From contig OU342634.1 of NCBI GenBank assembly GCA_910589415.1, forward strand, positions 41,346,723-41,410,722: a stretch of 64,000 nucleotides of DNA, read 5' to 3'. The notes beneath the pieces were generated by a model. The model saw nothing but the letters and a program-made list of their open reading frames with translations. It had not been told where the DNA came from and made no database searches. Shown one piece after another: positions 37,801 through 49,800 of the stretch. The position numbers and the translations under genes are program-made. This DNA is from Malachius bipustulatus (lineage: Eukaryota > Arthropoda > Insecta > Coleoptera > Melyridae). Numbering within the stretch: the first letter of the stretch is position 1; the number at the start of each line of letters is the position of its first letter.

Positions 37801-40800
37801 AATATTAAATGACGGTTGGTAGATTCAGATGATAATGAGTTTTAATTTGCAGGGTTCTAGCTCCAGGCTCTAGCTCCAGGTTCTAGTTCCAGTCTCTATT
37901 TTAGTTTCCGTTCCTGGACAATAGTTATGTTCGAGAGTTCCATTTGTCTGGATCCAGTTTTGCCTATGTAAACGAGTTCGGATGGATGGCGTCCTTTGGA
38001 AAGGCGAAGCCAGTTTTTTTTATGTGTCTGGACCGATAGTGGAGGTCTGACGTAAGCGATCGTGGAAGGAGGAAGCGTTATTCTCCATCTTGCTTTTTGG
38101 TCTTTTGTTTCACTCAATCTTCAGCCTGAGCCGCTGTTTAGACTGGAAGGTACCTTATCATGTTTATAATATAACTTTTATGTTCTCTAAAATGGGAAAC
38201 ACATCAACCAAATGATGTTATTGGAGTGATTTATTTGGATCATTGTTACCTGTAAATGAATTTAAGAATATCTAATTGATATTACAATTTTGTATATTGC
38301 TAAACTTAATTATTCCAAGCCGGTATAATTGTTTTTTTTTATTAGTAAAGTAAATTTTAATTTTGTAAATCTGTTATTTGGCCAAATTAAGTAAGGTTAG
38401 ATGTGTAAATATTGGTGAATACCAATAATAATTGAAGGTGATATTGTAGTCTTTTATAGACTAATTGCATTTTAAAATGTATAGTAATATTTCTTTTTGA
38501 TGTTATGTGTAATGTTTAGTAGATAAGTTGAACAATCCTAATTTTAAGTATATAATCTCACGATACATCATTATCAATTCCTGGAAATTTATTTTAATTG
38601 GAATTTATTCCAATTAACTGTTAATTGTTAGTGTGAGTTTTATTTTGGTATGTTTTGTGTGACCTGAAATTTAAATAATCACAGCGTAGGGTAGGTCAAG
38701 GCTTTTTGAAATTTTTTTTTAGAAAACATTATTGATCTCGACGATCACTGGAAAATTTGTAACTTTCTTCTAAGATCCCCCACCACCCCTCTGTTCCGAT
38801 TCGGGTTCAAAGGAATCTGAACGTACCCGAACGGAGCGAGAGGGGATACACACCCCCTGCTCGCAAATATTTGACATTTTTATTCGAAATTTTAAATCAA
38901 GCGAGTAGAAAGGGCTACAGTGTCTGTGTTAAGTTTCAGGTTGATGCCCTCATCTAGTTCAGAGGAATTCTACTGTGACAAACAGATAGCCAAAATGGGT
39001 GTTGGCTGGGTTTATTGTCTCGAATTCTAAAGTTTAAAGTTTAAAAAAGACCTATTGAACCAAGCAGTTGGGAACAAAAATCTTACAAAATTTCATATAC
39101 AGAGATCTACAGCCATAGATACACATCTTGTAATTAACTCAATTAGGGACTTACGGAACATAGGTCAATGAAAAATTTGTTACTTGGGTAGGTATCTATC
39201 CTACATCCAAAATGGTAAGACCATAAATTTCCGATAACTAGGGTAAAACACATCGGGTTGTTACGGGAGAATAATAGCCAGAGGCTTCAGGCCTTATTCA
39301 GTTTACAAAGTTCTCTCTCATAAGAACACGAGGGTTTTACCTTAATCGTAGATAATTAATATAGAGACAGTCTACATTAGAAATAAATTGCTACCTCGAA
39401 AGCTTGCATTTGGTGAGGTGTAGATGGATCTATTGCATCTTTTATCACCTCGGGATATTGCATTAGGATTACATAGGTAACTTCATTAAGAGAGCTGTCG
39501 GAATGGCTGCACTATTGCCACAGTTAATTTTCTGTCTGCTGTCGCTGCCACTTGAATTAGTAATTGGATCACACCGGAGAGAGAGATCGTAAAACTGTGC
39601 TTTCGTTCCAATCCAATGGTGCAAATTAGATTAGGTAAATTCTGCCGTCAAAAGATTTAATTATTTACTGTTGCGACATGCAGTTAGTTTTTCGTTGGGG
39701 TACTACCTACCTAACCTTAAAATTTTATTTAACCCCTAAATTTCGACTTATATTCGGTGGAATGATTAATTTAATTAAATACTCTCGAAGACCCATTGCG
39801 AAGAAAAGTAGTAAACCAACAATAAAAGTCTAGCTTCGCTTTTTTAAATTTGAGACTTTATTCAAAACTTTAGTGGTGGTAACATGTTTCGGCTTTCGCC
39901 ATCATCAGACCAACTTCACAAAGTAGTCTCCTTAACCATGACAACAGTGTCCTCCAATAAGCATTGAAGCAATCACAACAAGCAACGGTCACTCCAACAG
40001 AGCTGAGGGCCCCCCTGAGCCAGTTTGAGCACGTGTTAATTAAGAGGTAGAAAATTATCCGGTCTCATAGGCAAACCAAAGGACTTTTCTAAGAAACAAC
40101 AAACCCAATCCGGCGAATGAATCACAAGAACAACTATTTCAACGCTGAAATTAATTATTTTAGCAGTTTAGGAATGGAAACGTCCAAGCTTGCTCTTGAT
40201 GTCATGAAGAAAAAAAGAGGGAAAAAAGGGGGGTCAAGGGGGGTCAACGCACTTAGGTTGAACTTTAAGGTTTTCCAAGGATAAACTACCTAGTTTGGTC
40301 TGTAACATTATACAAGATCGCTAAATATACCTAGAACTAGCACTTACTAGCACTACCACGACCACCATATGATATCAGAAAATTCGTCGAAAACTTTTCT
40401 CTACAAAACGCCCATCTTTTTGGACTAAACCAACTTCCAAGCTTACACATCCCTTTGGAAGTTTCTAGAGTAATACAATGTGCCAGCTGAACCTGAATTT
40501 TCACATTTAAACGAAATAAACAGCTGACCAGGAAAATTAGAGCAAGCTCGATAAGGCATTGCTTGAAACAGCAGGATTACCCATTTCTTATAGGTCAGAT
40601 TGAAACTTTAGAGAAGCTATTCGAGATTATTGAGCGTATACTGACTTTTGATCAGAATAAAAGATAAATGCTGAAGATCGTGTGTAAAGTTGTACACTTC
40701 TGAAATTGTAGCCTTTTTATAAGAAAGTGACAAAAGGATGGGCAACTTCTTAGTGATAGTCTTGCCTCTCTAGAATCGTTTATGTTACCTATTTAATTCG

Positions 40801-43800
40801 TTCCTCTGTTATGCATTTTTATGCGGTTATTTTCTCCAGAAATTCAGAAAATCTGCTTGAAAACCCACATTATGTAGATCATACTACCGGTGTTCAATTC
40901 ATGTATTGTGTTCCTATTTATGGAGGCACATCAATCGAAAATTTAATTGCGTTTGCTGTCGTAATATGATACATTTTTTTTAATAAAGTAAAATGCTAAT
41001 TCTTGAACATTTTTTTCCTTAATACATTTCCTTTACAACCGTAGTGATTTTTTCCGATGAAAGACGAGGGGCTTCGGTACATGCTACCTGTTAAAGCGAT
41101 GCTACTCAGCCCGTTCGAAGAATTTATTTTAATTTTACAAAAATTCAATTTAAAAAAAATTAGCATATATGGCAATATTGAATGAATTAGGAGCCAAATT
41201 ACGAGTAGTTAATTATTTTTTCATTCCAAGATGATCTATTATTAGCTCAAAATTAAATTGTGATAGGTGATGACAAGAAAAATAGTTTTAAAAAGAAAAC
41301 TTCATACAAACGTATGTGCGATTTCAATTACTTACGGAGTTACAGGACTTCAAAGTCTTTCTTCGCCTTCCCCAAGTGTCCCTTCAATTTAGAGTTTCCT
41401 GCATAAGAAGCCAATATAAGAATAATAGGTATTTATTTAACTTCACCTTGGTTTTAAGTACCTGTTTATATAAGTAAAAATTCGCCAGTAGAGGGCGCAA
41501 TTTTTTTTTTTTTATATTTAAACAGGTAAAACACGTAAAGTTGAGAAAATTTTCTTAAATTGGCTCCTTATGCAGGAAACTGAGGTCCTGTAACTCCGTA
41601 AATAATTGAAATAGGACATAAGATTATATTAAGTTTTCTTTTTTTAAATCAGTTCACCTTTTACTTGTCATAATTTGATGGTGAGCTAATAGATCACCCT
41701 GTATATGCGAAAGGATGTTTTTAAATTATTGAAAAACGAAAATTCAATCCTTTAAACGGTTTACGCACCAACGCTTTATTGGTTTCATACATAGCACTAA
41801 AGGTAATATTTTTGAAATTCCTAAGCATATTATTAAAATTCCTGTGTCTGTGAAACAACTATAAAAATATTGGGGCCGGTGCATTATAGCTCACTCCGAT
41901 TTTTGAATTTTTTTTTGCATGAGTCGTTAATTTATGCTCAATTTAGATGATATCTTGAAAAAAATTGCGAACCGTTAATAAAATATCGAGAAAATTGAGT
42001 TTGAAATATCGCAAAATTGCCCAAAAATGACACTTCATGTCCAGTTAAATTCACTAAACTGACAGATTCGTAGAACTGAGAATGATCATGTTGTGCAGCG
42101 TTGTCATATGTACTATTTATCACTAAAATCTTGTGAAATAAAAATATTTGGTGTAATTTGCGAAGGTTATTGTTTTAATTTTAAAATTTCAAATATTTCT
42201 ATTCAGAAATACATCAAAAGTTATAAATGGTCCATGCGAGAGGGCAAGGAAAATATTACAGAGGCCGTCAAATAGATAATGGGCCATAAGACTGGTTATT
42301 AAAGTTATGTTTGAATATTTTCAGACTGATAATGTACCAATTCATAATTAACTAAATAAAACACATTTTTGATTTTGATTTATTTCCTCTTATAAAAAAT
42401 CACATCATAAAACATGAGTTTTTAATTTTAAAATAATAGGTATATTATTGACCATAACAACGTGACAACGTCGCAAAACATTATATTTTATTGAAGTGTC
42501 CATGAATGACATTGTTGACATTTCGATTATTGCCTCACGGCTTTGTTGTGAATTATTCAACTCATTAAAGGTTATTGCCCGTATTCACAAACGATAATTT
42601 CCTAAATAATTACGTAATTATTTAAATGAGTGAGATGGAGATATGCAGTTTTTTTTGCAATAGAATGAGATGGGGATAATTGATTACGTAATTATTTAGG
42701 AAATTATCGTTTGTGAATACGGGCATATGTCAGTTTAATTAATTATCATCGAAAATTAAAAACCATTTTTAGAAGTTATCCTACACATTTAAGAAATGAA
42801 ACTGGTAAAACGAGTTCAGGGAATGTATTCTTTTTTTTTTTTTTTAAAGAGGGAGCATCGGTCTTAACTGTGTAGGTAAGACATAGTCGCTCCACTCTGG
42901 TAATTTGGCTTCGAGAACGAACTCATACAGCCACAGACAATCTTTATTAAATATTAGCCTTGTCACATGGAATGTATTCTAGTTACTATTTATGGAATGT
43001 TGTCAGTGCAGCGCTATATTTTGTCAAAAAAATCGTGATGAACGATCATCATCAATTTGGACCAAAAGTTGAGCTTTGAAGTGGTTTTTTTTTGTAAATT
43101 TATGGACCGTTCGCAATTTTTTTTTTTTTTATATCGTTTATTTTTAAGTTAATCTTGCCCCCTATATAGAAATTTTCCCGAAAATCAGGTGAGTGATAAT
43201 GCACCCGAACCCGGGAAACTTATAAGTGGGTCATAGGAATTTATCATGTAAATTTGGTTTTGTGCAAATAATATCTGCAGGTTTAGATTTAGAGAAAAAC
43301 TATAGAGGAAATTATTTTTTACAATGACGATTTGTATTTAACGAGCCTATTTTCAGTTAAAACATTTCATTAATGGTGTAAGTAATAGGTGTTTTTGAAT
43401 TTTTTTTAGATTTTTTTTTTAATTTTAGCCATTGCCAGATATTATTCTAACGGCCTAAAGATATTATTTGTAGAAAACTGAATTTGCATTTTAAATCCCT
43501 CTTACCCATTTACAAATTTCCAAAAGAGTTAAAACTCAAAAAAATTATTATTTGTTTTATAATGACAAGTGACATTGATTACCACTCTATCGAAATTGAG
43601 AAAAGTATAAGAAATGCCTAATAATCTAAAAATCGTAACATTTACTCACCCATAGTCCTAACTGTTAATATCTGACTCATCATGCCATCACCGAGAGCGT
43701 TCTTCCCGACAACTTGGAATTCGTAAGTGGTTCCCGGTGCTAATCTATTAATGGTCACTTGGGTGCTTCCAGATGGGGTGACGGGAATAGTCGACCACTC

Positions 43801-46800
43801 CGTTACTCCAGCCTCCCGGTACCAGATGGTATAGTCCTGTTTGTAATCTGGACCTCCACTGTACCCAGGTAGCCTAACAAAACGTTCATTAGGTAGGAAA
43901 AAAGTAGAAATAATTAAATTACATGGAGTTTTCAATTTATTGTCAACGGGCTAACAGAAAAAGATTTTTAAAAGAGTATAAGAATAAGTACTTGCTCTAT
44001 ATGCAAAAAAGGGTAAAGGTATGAAGAGAAGGGGTTATGCACCCCATAAGGACTAGGCCTCTTCAAAAAATTATAATAATCAAAGATAAAAATCTATAAC
44101 TCTAAGTGGTACCTAACGAAGAAAAATTACAAAACTTTCATCTTACCAGCTCAGAGTAACGGAAAATTCCTGTGCGCTTGCTGTAAGATTGTAAGGTGCA
44201 TGAGGCTGTGTCCCTTCAATAACCAACTGCGTAGCGGTAACTATAGTGGCGACCTCATTGCTAGCCACACATTGGTAATATCCAAAGTCGGCTCTTCGCA
44301 GTCCATCCAAGGTAATATTTCCCCCGACCACTTTCACTCGATTTTTAGGCAGTGGACTTCCATCACGTCGTTGCCACTGGATGGTCGGCTTTTGTGTACC
44401 TTCCGCTTCCTGAGCTTCACAAGCCATTTCCACGGACTCTCCAACCTATTGATTCGAAAAAATTACTATTTGAAGTATAAAACTCTTAAAAGTTGTTACC
44501 TTTCTCTGGTACATCGGTTCAGGCTCCATGCTAAACACCGGCGGCTTCCTGACCAGCACTTCCATCTGACCAGACGAACCCTGAGTGCCTTGTGCATTGT
44601 ACGGGGTACAAGTGTATCGGCCTTGATGGTTCTCGTTCACCCGGGTGAAGAGCAGGGAGCCATTGTTCATAATTACAATGTCTTTGGTTTGGTACGGTTC
44701 TAATAGCCTCTTGTCCTTCGTCCAGGTTACATATTGAAGAGGTGGGTTGGCTTTTATGTAGCACTGAACTACTCCTGCGAGGCGGAAAGGGAGGTACTGA
44801 ATGGTGGGGGTGAATGTTACTTTAGCTGGATCTGTGGAAGCATGAATTGTTAATTATTATACTTAATATATAAAAACCTTTTTGTTAGATCTACTCTACA
44901 AGTACTTACATTCCACGTTAAGATACGCAGATGCACTTTGAGGATCTCCAATTCCATTACTAACTTCACAAAGATACAATCCGCTATCATCGCTACTGAC
45001 GGGATTAATCACTAATGAGCTGTAATTACGATAAATTAATTATCAATCAAGTCGCGATTCTGAGACAAAATTACATACCCATCCCTGCGAATTGTAACCC
45101 TAGTTTCCAGTGAAGCCAACTCTTTGACTGGTGCGCCTTCTCTGAACCACTTCACCGTTACATTTCCAGGTTGCGCCTTAGCTTCACAATTGAATTGCGC
45201 TTTCTCTCCCTCCAGCTTAGTGGCATTGGAGGGTGGTACCATGATGACAGCCCCACCTGCTATGATGACTCTTGCCGTATGCGAGATCTGGCCCTCTCCG
45301 TTGCGTGCTATGCACGTGTAGTCACCAATGTCGTCGTGTCTGATGTTCGAAATGCGTAGCTCGGTGCCTTCGTTGAAGATGCCTTATAAATAAATTCTTA
45401 TCAATGAAAACCAATGATGATGATATAAAATGAGTGAGTGACTTGGAAATACGAAATTTTAGGAAGAAACGGTAAAATAAGAAATTGTTAGATCTCTTAC
45501 CAATTGTAGAGGATGGTTCCACAGGATTGGCGTCCTTATACCAAAGGATCTCCGGTGTAGGTGTGCCTTCAGCTTGGCAATTAAGAATGATGGCGTCACC
45601 GAGGTTGACGTAGATGATGTCCTCGGGAGTCTGGAAGAAACGAGGTGGCGCGTGAACATCCAGATGGAACCACGTGCCGTTTTTGTTTTGGTTTGGTGAA
45701 CGGTTGAGAAACACGACTTTGCATTCGTACCTACAAAACAAAATGAAAACATGTTTAATATAGTAATATAGGAAGAAGAATCTATTTGCGGTAGCTGTAA
45801 AGGGTCAATAGCCTTTGACCTATCATTAGAATTCAATTCAGTAAGGTTAGTAATTACTATTATTTAATGGAAACAATTACTATGTTATTTCCGATAGGAA
45901 GAAATAGGTTGACATTTAGTTAAGAGCGAATAGCGCTGAAAGGCTTTAAGCATAGAATAAGTTATGTTAGAGGTACTTAGGTAGGTAGTTTTAAGTAATA
46001 CAGGTTGCCAATAATTATTAAATCATCGACTTGAAGTTCCACTTGTAGTTTCTCAGAGAGTTGCGTTTAATAATTAAACAGAATCGATGCAGAAGTGCTT
46101 GTTGTCTGTGTATTGAACTACAACAACGAAAAACAAAAAATACCACAGTGCATAAGAGTTATGTATGTTTTAGTCGATGCTAGTAGTAGTCTACGTTCTG
46201 CAGATTAATGTTAATATATAATGATTCGTATTAATTTCTAAGTACATTCTAAGATGATTAAGGTATGGATATAATATTTTACAAATCTATAATTTCATTT
46301 ATGGGAAGTAGAACGGTTTGCAGAATACAAGGATGAGTCGTTGACATTCTGGTGAAGCATTCGCTTTTCAGTTAGTTTAGGGAAACCCCCATAAAAAACC
46401 TAGACACTCCATTCTGTTTATATTGGTTTCAGACTTTGTAACAAATCTATTGCATCTGGTGTATGGCGGCGGATGTCATGGAAACCGTCATAAATGCTGG
46501 ATACCCTTCTTTACAATGTGAGTAATTGTGTCTTCAACTTCGCCACAAATAACACAATTTGGACTTAGAGCTGCCATCCATTTGAGTAACATAGTAACAT
46601 TGAGTTACAGTGTCCATGGCCAGTTCTTAAACAGTCTAGTTTACTCCAGAGCTTTCTTGGTAGGTCGAATCCGAGAATTTCCTTTGTTGGATCTTGAATA
46701 AGATCCAACAAAACATTCTGATTTCTCCATTCAGACTCCCAAGAATCCAATGGGGAAAGGATCTCATCATGATTTCGATGGATTTCGAGATTTCAGTCTT

Positions 46801-49800
46801 GTAGTAGGAGGGTTTTGAAGACCTTGTCAAATTGGAAATTCGGGTGTGTAAGTATTATTTCTCGAACTGTCGCTTAGCCGATTCTTGGAGGCATACTGTT
46901 TGAAATTACCGGGAGCCAAGGTGTTGGAGTTGACTTAATACAGCCAGTAATGACTCGCATGTTGGTGTTCAATTCACAATCAATTTTATGGACATAAGCG
47001 CTATTCATCCAGATTGGGCAAAAATATTCAGCCGTAGAATACACAAGCAAAATAATTGGAACTCTTAATGTGTCTGCATGAGCTCCTAAATTTGAACCGG
47101 CAAGTTTATGTAAAATGTTGTTTCTTGTTTAGAGTTTCTTGCGCAATTTGGCGTTTTTGTAAGTTACCGAAGTATCAAAAGTTACTCTACGGTATACTGA
47201 ACCACATCTATTCAAACAGTATCATATGCGGATGTAAAATCAATAATTAGGGCAATTCCTGTTTTCAGTTATTTTCGAAAGTCTGCTTCGATGTGAGTAG
47301 TGAGTCATAACACTTGATCTTAACAATTTCTGTTTGGACGACAACCAGCTTGTTCTGGGAGAAGCATATCGTTTATCAAAGGAGAAATTCTGCTGTAAAT
47401 AATTCTCTCCATCATCTTATAACAGGTAGCAATGATATAGGCCTATAGTTACTTGGATCATCTCATATTCTACCTGGTTTCACTATCGCAATAACTTTTG
47501 AATGTTTAAACTCGGCAAGGTAACTTCCCCGAACGTAATATATCAATGAAGAAGGACAGTAACCAATTATTTGCAAAATTTCTTAGGCGTTTCAGAAATT
47601 TAGGGTGAATTCCATCAAAACCAGCAGACTTTCATATTTTGGTTAATTTGATGACTGTTTTCAATTCGTCGAAGGTGAAAGGTTGACCTATTTCATAAAT
47701 CACTGCTTGTTTCTTTTGTTTTTGTCGAGTCCTTTTCATTTTATTGGCTTGATGATATTATTTATTATGTTCGATACTTTAACTAATCGAGAAGCTATCG
47801 TATTTGGTGATATTTTTGATGAGATCTTCTCTCGTTGATTTGCTGTTTCTAGTTTTAGCAATAATAACCCAGCAGGACCGGTAAAATAAACAGACCGGGG
47901 AAATCTTTTTTTTTTTTCAGTCGATGGAGTCGGACCTTCCCTGTCTTTTGACATGTGTCTTAGGTTCGGTCGGGGTGAGGGGAGGGGGGACACGCTTTTA
48001 AAATTTACTGAAAATGAATTTTATCGGAAAAAACGGGTATATCTGAGCCGGATTTGATCTGACAAAAAAATTATGCTATCAAAAATTGAAGAGCTTGACT
48101 AAACACGGAAGTTCGTTCCGACCTGAACCCTTTAGCTCAACTGGTTCGCGAAATATTGCGATATTAAGGGTGCAAAAATTAATAAAAATTTTACTGACTT
48201 TTGCTCGGCAGGTGGTGGAGTTAGGACGTCAATTTTTTGCGAGAGGAAGGGTGCCACCGAGTACTTTGACAGGCCGGAGGGAGGGGGTGGTGGGCCAATT
48301 AGAAGGGAAGATATGGGGGTGAGAAGAAAAATACGGAAACGCTCGTAAAAAGTTTATTTATTGACCTACAGAGACCAGGCACCGCTCATTTTCTTCGTTT
48401 TTTTATCTACTACCCGGTAGTCATGGCCAAAAAATTTTATTTCCCAAATGCGCGCTTGGCGCGCAATTTAAAAAAAAATCATTTTTTTCTCGCGTTTTTG
48501 TGGGTTAAGGAAGGGGGTGGGGAAAATATTTTTTTCACCACTGAACGGCATTTTTTTTTACCCTTAATTTGAGCTCCCCTTGAACCCGATCCGACCATAT
48601 ATAAGAGCACAACGAACCGGCAAAGTCTAGAGAAAGTTGGAAAACACTCTTTCATCCATTCTCGAAATAATTTTCTTACCTGAAGCAGCCATGTGCTGCC
48701 CTCGCTTGACCATGAAAAGATCGAGATGCAGTCTTTTGTGTAGCGCCTCTTTCTATTGTGTACCTGCCTATTGTTTTCGTGAACCCGGCGCGTCATCCCG
48801 GGAAAACAATAGAAGGCTAGCAAGATAAGAGAGCGCGACTGAGAATGAAAAACAAGGCCAACAAAGGCCCAAATGTAAGAAAAATCGACCCGCCAGCAGA
48901 TGAAGTAACTCGATGTGTTTTTTCATTCCCGATCGTTCAGCGATCAAAAGCAAGCAAGAATTTTCAAAATCGATCCATAATTGAGCGAGGTACGAGCGAA
49001 CAAGCATTCGAAAATAAATTCCGAGCGCGCGTTCCCGGCCGATCGTGACTGTGCCCGGAGTATAGACAAGCGGAGAGCGTAAGCTCCGCCCACGGCTGCT
49101 CGGGTATCTGTCTCGCCCGGTTTAAAGAGAGATCTTCATGTATCTATCGGATGCACTATCGGAAGAGTATGACGTAATCAAGATACATCTTGATATCAAA
49201 ATTGAAGACAATTTTTGATAATTTGCAAAAAATAATTTACATGCAGTGAGAAGAGTTTGAGATTGTGTATAGATTCTTGTCGTTTTCCATAGATTTGGTA
49301 GAGGTAGAATGTAAGAATAGCTGAAGTCATTTTTCTTGCAGAAAGAAGACAAAGCCAAGAAGATAAACCATAGCAATAGATAAATCGATCATAAATATTT
49401 TGTAAAATAAATCGATCGCACTCTAAATTTCACTGATTTCAAGTTAGGTCCATTTTCTTGTTGATTTTAAGCATAACAACTTCAACTTTCCGACCGAACG
49501 ATAAAAAAAATAGCGACTGGGCTGCAATAGAGCCTTCATTCCTCCATCTATACCTATATAACGAAATGACGATTTTTTAATGTCACGTGCTAAAAATATC
49601 TTTCTACGTTCAAAAGAAGTAGTGGAAATAAGTAAAAAAAATCGAACTAATGACCTGGAAACAATGTATGCTTAAAGTTGTTCTTTTATACATATATTTA
49701 TATAAAAAACATGTGTAGGAAAAATAATTAGGTTTTTTTGTGTAGATATTCATATAATAGGTAGCGTATTTTTTATCAATTCGTTGTTCTATGTTTGTTA

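Larger units (their letters stand above)
33665..43649 (-). other. tutl intron between FN3-1 and linker exons
   Basis: An intron of about 10 kb. It holds a TIR element with an internal hairpin, two palindromic elements and two short dispersed motifs. The parts 36060-37180, 37300-39860 and 39920-41220 contain no gene that I can support; frames at 37316-38117 lack recognisable domains. Confidence 0.65.

Noticed and set aside
37316..38117. Cluster of short minus-strand frames as a possible gene
   Set aside because: No shared domain, no splice-consistent joining and no codon-use signal.
44200..44703. Plus-strand frame of 167 codons
   Set aside because: It is antisense to two tutl exons with clear Ig5/FN3 and Ig4 coding sequence, and has no domain of its own.
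7254..46440. 7254-7485 and 46225-46440 as terminal inverted repeats of one composite transposon around the non-LTR ORFs
   Set aside because: The shared segment contains the ORF2 stop, 3' UTR and an AT tail, so it is the 3' end of the non-LTR family; a twin-primed copy explains the inverted position.
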